Below are positions 49,900-61,900 of a stretch of 64,000 nt of DNA, piece after piece. Numbering within the stretch: position 1 is the stretch's first letter; each line of letters begins with the position of its first letter. Where the stretch lies: the NCBI GenBank assembly GCA_026874595.1, contig CM049320.1:42046714-42110713 (forward strand). The letters run 5' to 3'. This DNA is from Sipunculus nudus (taxonomy: Eukaryota; Annelida; Sipuncula; Golfingiida; Sipunculidae). The notes below the pieces were generated by a model. The model did not search any database. It saw only the letters and a program-made list of their open reading frames with translations, and was not told the origin of the DNA. The position numbers and the translations under genes are program-made.

Positions 49900-51242
49900 T
49901 TCGTCTATCGAAATCACTCACACCATAAAAGTTAAGTATATATATACATATAAAAGAATTTAAAATGTGTACCGAAGTGAAGTTCTAAGAGTTTAAAGAT
50001 ATGAAGATATTGTTCTAAATAGACTCTGCAATTCTCTCCAAAATATGGTTTATCACAGTGGTGTTGTACCCGGTTTTCGCTTGTATTTTTTTTATCAATT
50101 TCTACTGTCATACCTGTGTGAGTACAGTAATAATCCAGCAATGATAATTGGATGAGAATGACTGGGTTTGCCCGAGGGCTGTTATAATGGTGCGCGGGGA
50201 ACTTTTGGCCCTTGACCTTTGGCCCCTGGCGCATCCTTGAATGTAAATATTCATGAATTTGTAGGTAACGCGTACTAAACAGACAGGTAATTACTGGGCG
50301 TTAGAGCGGTTAGAGTGGGCTTCTGGTGTATTATAACCTTACTACGCATGCAGACTGAAGGGGTTTAGGACCAGTGATATAAACAACATTATATCATCCC
50401 ATCTCCTATTCCTAACACACTTGTGATCCTCAATTTTCTGGTTACGGATGAAAATAATTCTCCGAACATGAAGTGGATATGTCTGCAGGTGAAACAAACT
50501 TATCCAGAAACTCATTTGTATTGATTATACAAACACACTTGTCCATACAAAATGTTATGCATAAATTTGCATGAAATGAGCCTTTTTGCAGGCAGACAAT
50601 ATATATTTGTTATATTTACTTTTCCAAGGAAAAAAAGCCCAAGGTTGACACGTTTTGTTAATCAGCTGATGGTACTACTTTACAATAACGTCAGCAAAAT
50701 GTAAAATAAAGAATTCTATCACTAAATGAAAGCTTAGTATTGCTGACTCTCTCAGAATCAAATTTATTTTAAGGGAAGAAAAAAAATAAAGTTTTGCCTA
50801 ATTTAAGCCATTTCTGAATGAATGAAGCCATGGCTGGGGCCCAGTCTTTTCTGGGTGCAGTGTAAGAGGCATACAACACTGAACCACGTTGAAATGTACA
50901 TTTCCCTGAAAAGCACGCCCCTTGCCAAGCCTCTCTGATCCAAAGCTGTTATTGATAAACAAGTTTTGAACCTTTTTAACAAAAGGTTTACTGTAATCAT
51001 GCCTGAAATGTTAACATATGAAATACCAATGCACGTAAATGTAAGCACAGTTATCTTTATGGCTTAGTAATTCACTTAACAAAGCCTTAAAGGCAATTCG
51101 GGAAAATGTTATATTAAATGTAAGCTGAATTTTTTTAATGATTTCTGATCATTTAATATTCCGAGTTTGACAAGTAATTAATCAGATTTCATTTAATTAA
51201 AATACCTACAGCCGAAGAGCGTTCCAATTTAAAGTATATAAT

Positions 51243-51292
<50 letters not shown>

Positions 51293-54200
51293 TTATATGG
51301 ATGCAGTTGTTGACATATGTTCATGTGTATAGTCGTTGTCTGTCAGTATGATTATCACGGATCAGGTTCTGGCTAACAAGTGCTAACAAAAAGAGAAGAG
51401 AAGGTGTTCATGAAACAAATCTGAGGATAGGTTATAACTGGTCGCCGGGAAGTCGTAACAACAATGGCCTTTATGTGTTTGAGCAATTCTCGTCCTGTTT
51501 AATTTAACATTAAATCCAATGAACCCACGTAATAATCTAACCATCGTGATGAAGTGGCCCGCCGTACATCAATACCAATCCAAGTTCTACAAAGTGCTCG
51601 TCAGGCCCCGGCTCTTGTCTCAATATCGATCGTATTAATCAACCGCCAGGTGGTGGCTTCTGTTACGTCCCGGCATGGTCCCGTGGGTTCCGGTAAAGCC
51701 GTGGCCATTCTGCACACAGATTCCAGCTCACAGAAACCCGTGGACGCGCGGCTCATCACAGTCCTTATTGATCTTATTATTATTCATTAGCGTGCTTTAT
51801 GGTTACAGAGCTGCTGGACTAACCATCATCCATCGTTTCGTAATTGAAACGGTCATATCAGTGACCACAGAGACACGCGGAGTGAAAGGTCGTCCTATTA
51901 TCAACATCATATAACGGTCCACTGTGGCTCCCTTTATGGATTGTTTATTCCGTTGCGGCATCTTGCATTAGAGCCATGTACAGGTTAGGCCTTTGACAAA
52001 GGAAGCGGAACTAAAGTCGCTTCGTTTGTTTCACATAAGCTTGTCTATATAGCGGTAGTTATACCATCACAAAACCGTTACCTAAAATTGAATGTCATGG
52101 TATTTTAAGGTGTACGAGGAAATATGATGAAAAGCTATAGAACAAAATGTTCACATTCTCATTTAACTTATGTTAATTATATGGTGTTGCCATGGGAAAA
52201 ATATTTTATATTAATTTGCATGAATATTTGCCAAAAAAATCTAAAAGTAAACACCTCCCCGCAAATCTCTATGCAAACCACATTAGAAATGAAGAAATAT
52301 TTTAATCAGTATCTTCAAACATAGAAGACACAAAAAGGTTCAAAATATAATATTCTCCACTATGTTTTCTAATAAAAGTGATATTCATAAATTCATAGTC
52401 CCATTATACTAGGACTTGAAACACAGATGAAACAAAAAAAGTTTAAAATATTTTTCTTCCAACTAATTAATTAAAAGATAAATGAACAATTTCTTCGATT
52501 ATTCCTGAAAAAATTTACCATTTACCTTCACTTACCCTACATCCATACCACCCTACCTCACCTAAACTCACCAAAACACTCTGAATACTGCCATCTTATA
52601 TTGTTAGTCGAAAAATTTGGGAGAGAGTCAACGTAAGCTTTAAGTAGCTTGCATTCGATCCCATGGATGCCTGTATTATGTGATATAGACGTGCATATTC
52701 AGAATCAATAAAATATCTCAAACAAACAAACACTGGAAAATGAAGCGAATTCAAAAGCAGATGAATGTTGTCTATGTACACTTTAGAGAGAGTATCATTT
52801 GCAATTTTAAACAGATCCTCGCCCGGAGTGACGAATGGACCCTGATTAGATATTACTTTTACTCTGAGAATTCTAAAATCCGGATTATATAATCAGACTA
52901 TTTTTAAGAAGAACGAATATATTGTGGAGCCTTAGGTTGTGCAAACCTTTCAAGTGGAAATATTCTGTAACAAGTCTGGTCAGACATTTATATAGGCAGG
53001 CACGATTGTAATAATCTAACAACCGGTTGTAAATTCGGTTCAAGACGCATTATACCTACTTTTCGTTCTAACATGTAACTTCAAAATGCCGAGAATGGCT
53101 GTGAAAATGTGTTTGTGTTATAACTATGAAATTATTATGGAAAATTTGGTGCACCCTATGATCCCAACACCATTAAATAGAACAAAGAAAGAAAAACAGA
53201 CTCTTTGCGGCTATAGTTTCTTATCTTCATGATATCCTTTTACATGAACATGCCTGATACCACAAAATTATACATTTGTGGTTTCAGTCCTACGTTTGTC
53301 CTACTTTTTCTTGCTAATTCTTCTTTGTAATACTTTTTCATAAAGTTCTGCCGGTCAACCTATGTCTTAATGGAAGCTTAGAAAAAGCAGTTATGTTGGA
53401 AATTTAAACTCGCTTAAATCGTGTTCGTAAAAGTGAAATAGTGTCAAAGTGAAATATTCTTTCTCTTTGGAAACCGTTAAACTATGCCTTGATATATATA
53501 TTTTTACAGAAAGAAATAATATGACCTTCTGCATGATATGAGCAGCGATACCCTGCGTGCTAGAGAAGCAACTCCGCATGTGCTCCTGGCGTCTTAAGGA
53601 ACAGAACACACAGCGATAATGGTTAATACTCGCTCATCTTGGCAAACTTCACGCCAGATAAATGAATGATTTTTTCCGTTCTAGTCTTAGAGAATTTCAT
53701 CCCTGCTGATAGTTGACTATCGTTTCTTCATTCTCTGTTGTTTGTCTAGCTGTAATAGCCCAACTCTGTTTGACAGCCATACAGCGGGAGGTTTTTACGC
53801 CGCAAATCTTAATTTAGGAAGCTTTCTAAGAAGGCTGAAAAGCAGTCAGAACACGTTAAGTCCCTTACCTCTCTCTGGTAGCCGAGGGTTTTATGATAAA
53901 TTAACCCGGCGTCTGAGTGTATATAAACCTACCCTCAGAAAACGAGCATATACTTTATCGTTTGATTGACATTATATAACAAATAGCGACTAAATACATG
54001 TATTACCATTTTTCATTTGAATATGCTGATCTATATAAGTATGTATATGATGAAAATATCCAACATAACTGGGATCTAGAGGGTTAATAAAAATGAAAGG
54101 TTGTTTTCAGGCATATTTCCAGCTTTCAGCGCGGGCATTTTTGCTTTTTTATAATATTTAGGTTTTCGGGAAAAAAAAACATTTGATCAGTGCACAACGT

Positions 54201-55426
54201 TATAAAGCAGAAAAGCTTTGCCAAACAAGTACAGACCAGCATCATTTTATCTTAATTTTACCAAAATTGTACTACTTTATTTTTTTTTCAAAGAAATGTC
54301 CGAGCATATACACTCCAAATTGGCAAATTTCTATTGAACGTAAAAATTAATTTTGTTATGCGAGGGGTTACAACTGACGGTCAAGGTGCCTGAGAAAAAA
54401 AAATTATTTACTTTTGCCTAATATCATTCTTTCATTATTCTGTATAATTCAATCATGATGTGCATGGATTATTGGTAGCCTTTATTTTTTGTTGTTTATT
54501 CACGGTACCTATCTTTTATCGGCCAAGTTATTTTGTATTCCTGTCCCGCTAAAGACAAAAATGTCTTAAAAAATACATGGTCGCGGTACCCCGCACGACG
54601 CCAGTGTATATTTTGTAATGACATATAATAAGCAGAAAAGACTGACGGCCCTGTTTGATCAGCTGTAACTTCTCGATTAACTCAAAATATCACAGGTTGC
54701 AATCCACAAAGCGACGTATATCAGCTACTTTACCAGTAATTTCCTTGTATATCATAGAATTAATGACAGACATGATAGGTGATTATTGTCCAACACGTAG
54801 GAATCGCAGCCTACTGGCTGTCTGCACATAACTTTTCATAGACTCACGTATCCCAACAGGTAAAGCTGTTTACTATTAGCATACGATGATTTGTTTGGAT
54901 TGTGGGAAAAAAATCATGGTTTTACGTTCCAAGATCAGAAAACAGGATAATATAACATCCCGTTTATTTCCGAACAGATAGGACATTACGTTCTAATGCA
55001 TATACATTTTGCATGATAACTTTGTCAAATATATTTTATAAGAATATTTTAACATTTGTACATAAACTATACTATACCATAATAAGCATACTTCAACAAA
55101 TTTATTCCATAAATTCCGACGTTTTCAAAGTTTTCAACATAGTCTATGTAAAAGGATTGACCAGGAGCTCAAACCTGCTGCAAATCGAGAAATATTTTTA
55201 CACAATATTTATAGTATATTTGTGCAAGACTTAATAGCAAGACTGTCAATTTGACATGAGCAAGATTGGTTTGATTGACGCCATAGCCATTTATACTGGA
55301 TCTACAACATCATTTATTCTTTTATTTTTAAAAATGAAGAAATCCATAGACCATATTTTTTTTACATTTCACGACATTTTTTATTGCCGAAAAATCATAC
55401 AATACACATTTCACACATAATTGTAC

Positions 55427-55478
<52 letters not shown>

Positions 55479-57000
55479 TTTTGGTCTTTACAGAATACTA
55501 TAGTATCCCCTTGCTTTTCTTTCACTACTATAACAGAAAAGTTACTGTAGGTTATAAATTTTTCTTATTTTCCCCCATTTTTCTAAATGTGCAGTAATCT
55601 TATATTTCTGTTTTGCTATTATATATTTAATTTTCTCTATATATTTCAATCTCCTAAAAAAACCTGGCATTAAATTGCTTGTGTTCTTATAATATTCCAT
55701 TCTACTTTGATATACGCACATTTTGAATGTAAGGAGCACCTGATTTATTAAAAGTTTATTTATTAATTGGAAACATTCCATACAATACTGTGTTTAAGGT
55801 TAATGATGACATTATCAATGCATTTAATCCAATCACATCAGTTCTAAGAAAAAACAGACTTTGTCACAAAACATTCATAAAAATATGTTCTTTGGTCTCT
55901 AATTTACTACTTCATATAGTAAATAATATATCTTTATAGATGTAAATTTACATTCCACCAAAAGACGAGAAATTAACGTTTTAAGGAATACGTTTATACG
56001 CGCATCAAATCTTTGAGTACGAACCTACTATATGAAATGTGCTTGCATTAAAAATTGAATAAAAACATATTATCACTCACCCGGTTTCAATTAACCGCGT
56101 TGACAACATAATGTTTTGAGGAAAAATGATCGACCACGGAGTCGAGGACGAATTATCAGCCGACAAGAACAACTTATGCATAAGCTTCTTTCCGCGGAAA
56201 AAAAATATTGTATTTGACTGTTTGTAGTATATAAGCTGTGTACAAGGTTGCAGACCAGAAACATTACATGTTTTTACTTGATACCCTTTTTATATTACTG
56301 GCTGGGGATTTCAGTTTAGCAGTAGGACTTATTGGTCTATGTGTGTGTGTGTGTGTGTTTGTGCGTAAGCCTATTTTTTCAGGGCAACCATTTGGGAAAA
56401 TGTAGGAAAAGTGTAGAAGAAATTTACACATTACACAGGTAGGTTTAATTAACATCCAAAATTACGTCAGATTAGTTTTATCCATATCCTAAGATATATA
56501 TATAAAATATTTGGGTTCCATTTTCATCTAATAGGACTCCACGTAGTCTAAAGCTGTCAGAATTACTGGGTTAAACTGGGTTACTATGATACGCTGTTAA
56601 ACGCGGGGAAATCTGTTACTGACGAAAATGTTGAACAGACTGTTCTCACTTTCCACTTAATTTTATACATTGGGAACCATGCATGTAACTTGTAAGGAGA
56701 GCCGCTGGAAGCCATTCCGGCTGCACAAACCTTGTCCACGCTGCCCCCGGGGACTGGGTAAGAAGTCAACAGCAGACCATCGTCTGGATGACTTCATTAA
56801 ACAGCCCTGCAGCAGCCTGTTGCATTGCTGTTGCGCCTGGGTAGAATTAAACCCTTCTCTCCGGTAACAAGATAACCTTTGGCCCGGGGCATACCGAACA
56901 GATACGGGCGGTATCTACGTACGGGAGATCACAGCTGCTTCAAAATCAGCTGTTTAAGAAAGACCAAGTGCCGTGACAGACACTGATAGCTAACACTCTG
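49900..57000. other. No recognised gene; TA and GT microsatellites
   Basis: TA runs lie at 51251-51285 and 55433-55476, and a GT run at 56338-56358. The moderately GC-rich stretch 51540-51920 has overlapping open frames but no recognisable domain or splice pattern. Confidence 0.45.
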
Positions 57001-57019
57001 CAATAAATAGGTGATTAAC

Positions 57020-59370
57020 AAGCTAATTTGAAGAGTACATGCCTAGAGCTGACAAGATAAAGAATGTAACAGATGACAAGGTTCAGGCACGCGTTCAGAG
57101 CTAACACGAAAAGAGAAGAATACGCGTGCGGTGTTGACAGGTTACAGAGAAAAGTGAATGTCCAAAGCTAAGTAGTTAAAAAAAGAGGACATGTCCAAAG
57201 CGAAGTAGTAAAAACAAGAAGAGAACACGTCCAAAGCCAAGTATTGAAAAAAGAAGAGTACACGTCTAGTGCAGACAGGTTATATAGTAGAGTTCACGTT
57301 CACATTCAAGTTGTAAAAAAAAAAAAAGAGTACATGTCCAGAGCTAAGCAGTTAAACTACAAGAGACGAGTTTTAATTGGAGAAGTTTTTATTGAAATTC
57401 GTAACTCATGTTTCAAAATAAAATTTTAGTACTTTTGTTTAGCACCACTTATTATGTATGTTTAAATGTAGGCGCTAAATTAAATGAATAAAATTTAAAT
57501 ATATCCCCAACTGATTAGATATTGAAAAGAGTACAGGTTGATAACACAGAAGACAAAAAGTACACGCCAAGAGATAATAAGTTACAGAAAAGAGGACACA
57601 TCCAAAGCTAAGAAGACGCACAGCCCAGAGCTATCATGATGAAAATAGTGACCAGATCAAAGAAGTGATTACGAAGAGTTACACGATAAAAATGATAAAG
57701 AGAGAAGGTCACGTTCTGAACTAAATTTAAATGTAGTACACGTCTGTAGGTAACGAAATAAGTAGAAGAGTAAACGTCCAGGGCTCAAAAGAGAAACAGA
57801 GGATTTCACGTCTAGAGCATGGAGGATAACAAGAAGAGTAGACCAATATGTTCAGAGTTATAGAGGATAATACACGTCAAAAATGTAAACAGAAGAGGGC
57901 ACATCCACGCTAGGAAGATAAAGTGAGTACAGATCCAGGGGAAAGAATATAGAGAGAAGAATTCATGTCCAGAGTCGATAAGTTAATTCGAGAGTACATG
58001 TCCAGAGGCCAGGATATAAACAGATGAGTACATGTCCAGAGGCTAGGATATAAACAGATGAGTACATGTCCAGAGGCCAGAATATAAACAGATGAGTACA
58101 TGTCCAGAGGCCAGAATATAAACAGATGAGTACATGTCCAGAAGCCAGGATACAAACAGATGAGTACATGTCCAGAGGCAAGGATATAAACAGATGAGTA
58201 CATGTCCAGAGGCCAGAATATAAACAGATGAGTACATGTCCAGAGGCCAGGATATAAACAGATGAGTACATGTCCAGAGACCAGAATATAAATAGATGAG
58301 TACATATCCAGAGGCATGAATATAAACAGATGAGTACATGTTCAGAGGCCAGGATATAAGCAGATGAGTACATGTCCAGAGGCCAGAATATAAACAGATG
58401 AGTACATGTCCAGGGGCAAGGATAAAAACAGATGAGTACATGTCCAGGGACCAGAATGTAAACAGATGAGTACATGTCCAGAGGCAAGGATATAAACAGA
58501 TGAGTACATGTCCACAGGCCAGGATATAAACAGATGAGTACATGTCCAGAGGCAAGAATATAAATAGATGAGTACATGTCCAGAGGCCAGGATATAAACA
58601 GATGAGTAACTGTCCAGAGGCCAGAATATAAACAGATGAGTACATGTCCAGAGGCCAGGATATAAACAGAGTAGTACATGTCCAGAGGCAAGAATATAAA
58701 CAGATGAGTACATGTCCAGATGCAAGGATTATACCGATGAGTACATGTCCAGAGGCAAGGATATAAACAGATGGGTACATGTCCAGAGGCAAGGATATAA
58801 GCAGATGAGTACATGTCCAGAGGCAAGAATATAAACAGATGGGTACATGTCCAGAGGCAAGGATATAAGCAGATGAGTACATGTCCAGAGGCAAGAATAT
58901 AAACAGATGAGTACATGTCCAGAGGCAAGGATATAAACCGATGAGTACATGTCCAGAGGCAAGAATATAAACAGAAATGTACATTTCGAGAATCAATGTA
59001 GAAGCGTAGAGTACATGTCCAGAGTGAATGAGTTAAACGGAAGTGTGCAAGAATAGAAACAGAAGTGTACATGTCCAGAGGCAAGAATATGGACAGAAGA
59101 GTACATTTTCCAGGGCAGGAATATAAACAGAAATATACATGTCAAGAGTCAATACGTTAAATCGAAGAGTACATTTCCAGAGGCACGAATATAAACAGAA
59201 GAGTGCATTCCCAGCAGCAAGAATATAAACAAAGAGTTCACGTCCAGAGGAAAGAATATGAACAGAAGAGGACACCTCCATGCTCAGGAGATAACATGAA
59301 GAATTGAGGTGTCAAAGCTAAGAATACACGTCCAGAGGCAAGAATAGAAAGAAGACTTAACATATCAAGC
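57020..59370 (+). repeat. 34 bp minisatellite with homogeneous core and decayed edges
   Basis: The core (about 57985-58980, near 30 units) repeats every 34 bp. The unit starts with GATGAGTACATGTCCAGAGG and continues CCAGAATATAAACA or CAAGGATATAAACA. Outward on both sides the units drift in length and sequence but keep TACATGTCCAGAG (e.g. GGACATGTCCAAAG at 57187, GTACACGTCTAGTG at 57260, AGTACATTTCCAGAGG at 59168). A 68 bp higher-order dimer is repeated at about 58769-58905. On the minus strand all three frames are free of stops for long stretches because 34 is not a multiple of three. The resulting 373-codon frame is not considered a gene. Confidence 0.9.
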
Positions 59371-60950
59371 AGGTAGAGGAGAACTTTATGGCTTCAGAGA
59401 ATGGAGGCGGGTACCTCCACGAGAAACAGCAGATAATGCACATTTATGAACGACGAAAGGGGTTTGTGACTTCCAAGAGAGACACAGCTGCGGTTACAAT
59501 TAATTTGCTGACAGTTTCCCCACATCTGTCAATGTCTGGCAGTCACTGGGTGTTTAGTCCTCCGAGATCTGCAAACTCAGCACTTATGCTGACCGCCGAG
59601 TGTGCGCCAAAACACAGGATGTCAATTATCATATTTTTCTTAAGTACTACCCTTCTTACTCGGGCTTTCTAAATTAAATTAATTCCATCGCAATATGGAA
59701 TACATTCCGGCAGTGTTTTTTTCTGCTTATTGATCATCAGGCTATTTTGACAGACTGGTTTTAGGACCCTGGGAATCAGGGACCTCGTGGAATGTGATTA
59801 CAGTGACTATACCTGGCGAATAAATCTTTATCAAGTGATGAATGTCATTATAACCATGTCTGCGGTACATTGGGAAAGCTGTCAGAATTCAGTAATAAAG
59901 CAGGCCAATACAAAACGAGTCATCTACTTCAATAACACCTCCACAATGGTGAACTCGTCGACAGGTTAACTCTCCATTTCCTAAATCGATACTAATGTTT
60001 AATTTGAATTCTCTTCTGAACAGGTTTGTTATTATCGTATTACGAAATAGAGAATAATTGCTACAGCGTTAACAGGGACTCTATCTCCTTTTTGAAAGCA
60101 GTGATCAATGCGAATTCCTGTTGTTGCGCGTGGCAAAATTCGAAGTAATTACGAATTATTGTTCACCTACGGACGTTGATGAACCCCGCTGGTGGTGGCA
60201 AACATGCTTGCTTCGTAAGACTTCAAAACTTGGATCAATTACATTGACTCATGCAGCGTAACCAATTTACAGTTTCTTTTTTAATGTTTATCAGACAGAA
60301 GGACTGGTTAAAAGAAAAAATGAACGACGTTCAATTATTCCTCATCACACAGTGCAAAGTGGTTACTAAACATCATAAAAGTCAGTCCTGTAACTGTGAT
60401 GTTAATGTACCACCTCCCATCATAGCTTGCTAAAACTCAAAAGTGTATTCGATGGTTTTATATGTGATGTATATAAAATAGAAGGGCCTATATATTTATT
60501 AATTCTTTTGAATGAGGATGAAAGGCAACTGCATATTAGGAATGATATATTATTTTTCATCTTTTTGGATTTTAGGGTTAACACGCATAGGGCTCTGCCT
60601 TTTTTTAAATTATCGGTCGAGATACAGTTCGTGGAATTTTGCAAGATTGTCAAAGTAATTACTAAAGTCCTTTCAATGGCGTAAATAAGCAACAAAATAA
60701 ATGGTCCATTCTCTATAAATTTGAGTATTTTCACAAATAAGGCACTTCTCGAGGACCCGGTCTTGATATCGACATAAAACGGGAGCAGCGAATCTGTATA
60801 ACAATTAGTTTTTGTTGTGTGGCCTAACCTGCAGTTATAAACTAAAAGAGTGAACCTTTGAGGTGCTACAGAAATATCACGTTTTTTTCATTCGAGGCAC
60901 TTAAGGAGGAGGAACCAAGGAAATTGGAGCCTTCCCACCAACGCCTTAGC
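59371..60950. other. No gene recognised
   Basis: Short frames at 59388-59672, 59787-59969 and 60427-60684 show no domain or splice support. Confidence 0.45.
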
Positions 60951-60959
60951 CTATAACCA

Positions 60960-61022
60960 ATATAAGGCCAGATCAATAAAAGGCCATATCAATATAATGC
61001 CATATCAATATAAGGCCATGTC
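60960..61022 (+). repeat. Short tandem repeat, ~18 bp unit
   Basis: Four degenerate units of AAGGCCATATCAATAT lie in a row. Confidence 0.7.
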
Positions 61023-61632
61023 TTAGTTCGTATAAAGCTATGTGTGTATGTGTGAGGGGTGAGAGGCGTTGATCGTCGTGTATTTCGTCCCCTTATAGCC
61101 AGCCATATCTTTGACTGCCTTCAAATACCAAGTTTAACTATTTCCTTGAACTTACCAGATATCGTTTAGCCTTTTGATCTACTGGCAGAAACGCCTATTC
61201 TATTCCGGTTCAACAATGACTTATTTTTCCTACACGTATTTCTAAGTTTATATACAGACCCGGTGACTTATTACAACAATATGTTGGTGATGTTTATCTC
61301 TTGGCCTTAGTACATGCTTTAGGAGTCAGTAAGACCTCTGGAGCTGGACAGACCATTAGATCAACTAGTGTAATTTGTCCCCTTTTACATCTGAGACTTT
61401 GAACAGCATATCAGATGTTGTCATCTTTATTTTCAAATACAAACACGAAACTCCGGAAGGAATATCCCCATCACAAATATAAGGCGCGTTTGTTATAATG
61501 AATCACCAAACATATAACAAAGCACGGAGTTTGGGTCGAAATAAAGAACAAAAAACATATCAGATGCCGCAGGTGTGATGGGGAAGGTGTATTTATTATC
61601 ATGTTTGGTATTTCGCAAGAGTTTTTTTTTTT

Positions 61633-61900
61633 GTGGAGCGTGGTGCGTTGGACTAATGACCGCTAGGTTGTAGGTTCGCGTCCCGATCTGACCGCTTTCC
61701 TTGCTAAGTCTCCTAGCCAAAGTCTTTACCACAAGGGTGCGCTCTCTTCACCCAGGAGTGAATGGTACTGGTCAAAATGGGTGTCAGACAATTGTGGAAC
61801 TAATAACCTTCTAGCGCCGTGTGTAGCTCTGTAGTGTATGCTCCCCAGGGAGCCGAGAAAAGCTAAAAGAATGAACAGGCCCGAAAGACCAGGAATTTAA
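61633..61900 (+). mobile_element. tRNA-derived SINE
   Basis: Box A-like TGGTGCGTTGG (61641-61651) and box B GGTTCGCGTCC (61673-61683) have tRNA-like spacing and begin just after a T11 run. The body follows with CTCTTCACCCAGGAGTGAAT (about 61743) and CTTCTAGCGCCGTGTGTAGC. The central motif resembles the conserved core of a widespread marine-invertebrate SINE group (I think MetaSINE, unverified). The 3' end is set approximately. The T-run at the 5' side may belong to the target site. Confidence 0.65.

Noticed and set aside
51554-51914. Overlapping ORFs in a mildly GC-rich patch
   Set aside because: Two frames are open at once, neither with family features; composition alone explains them.
57985-58980. 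CRISPR-like regular repeat spacing
   Set aside because: Units are contiguous with no unique spacers, and the genome is eukaryotic.
57963-59084. 373-codon minus-strand frame with 34-residue repeats, the longest ORF in the window
   Set aside because: It is produced by a 34 bp tandem repeat that is open in all three frames. No signal, domain or splice context; read as satellite DNA.
59388-59672. Plus-strand 94-codon ORF after the minisatellite
   Set aside because: No recognisable domain, no splice or promoter support.
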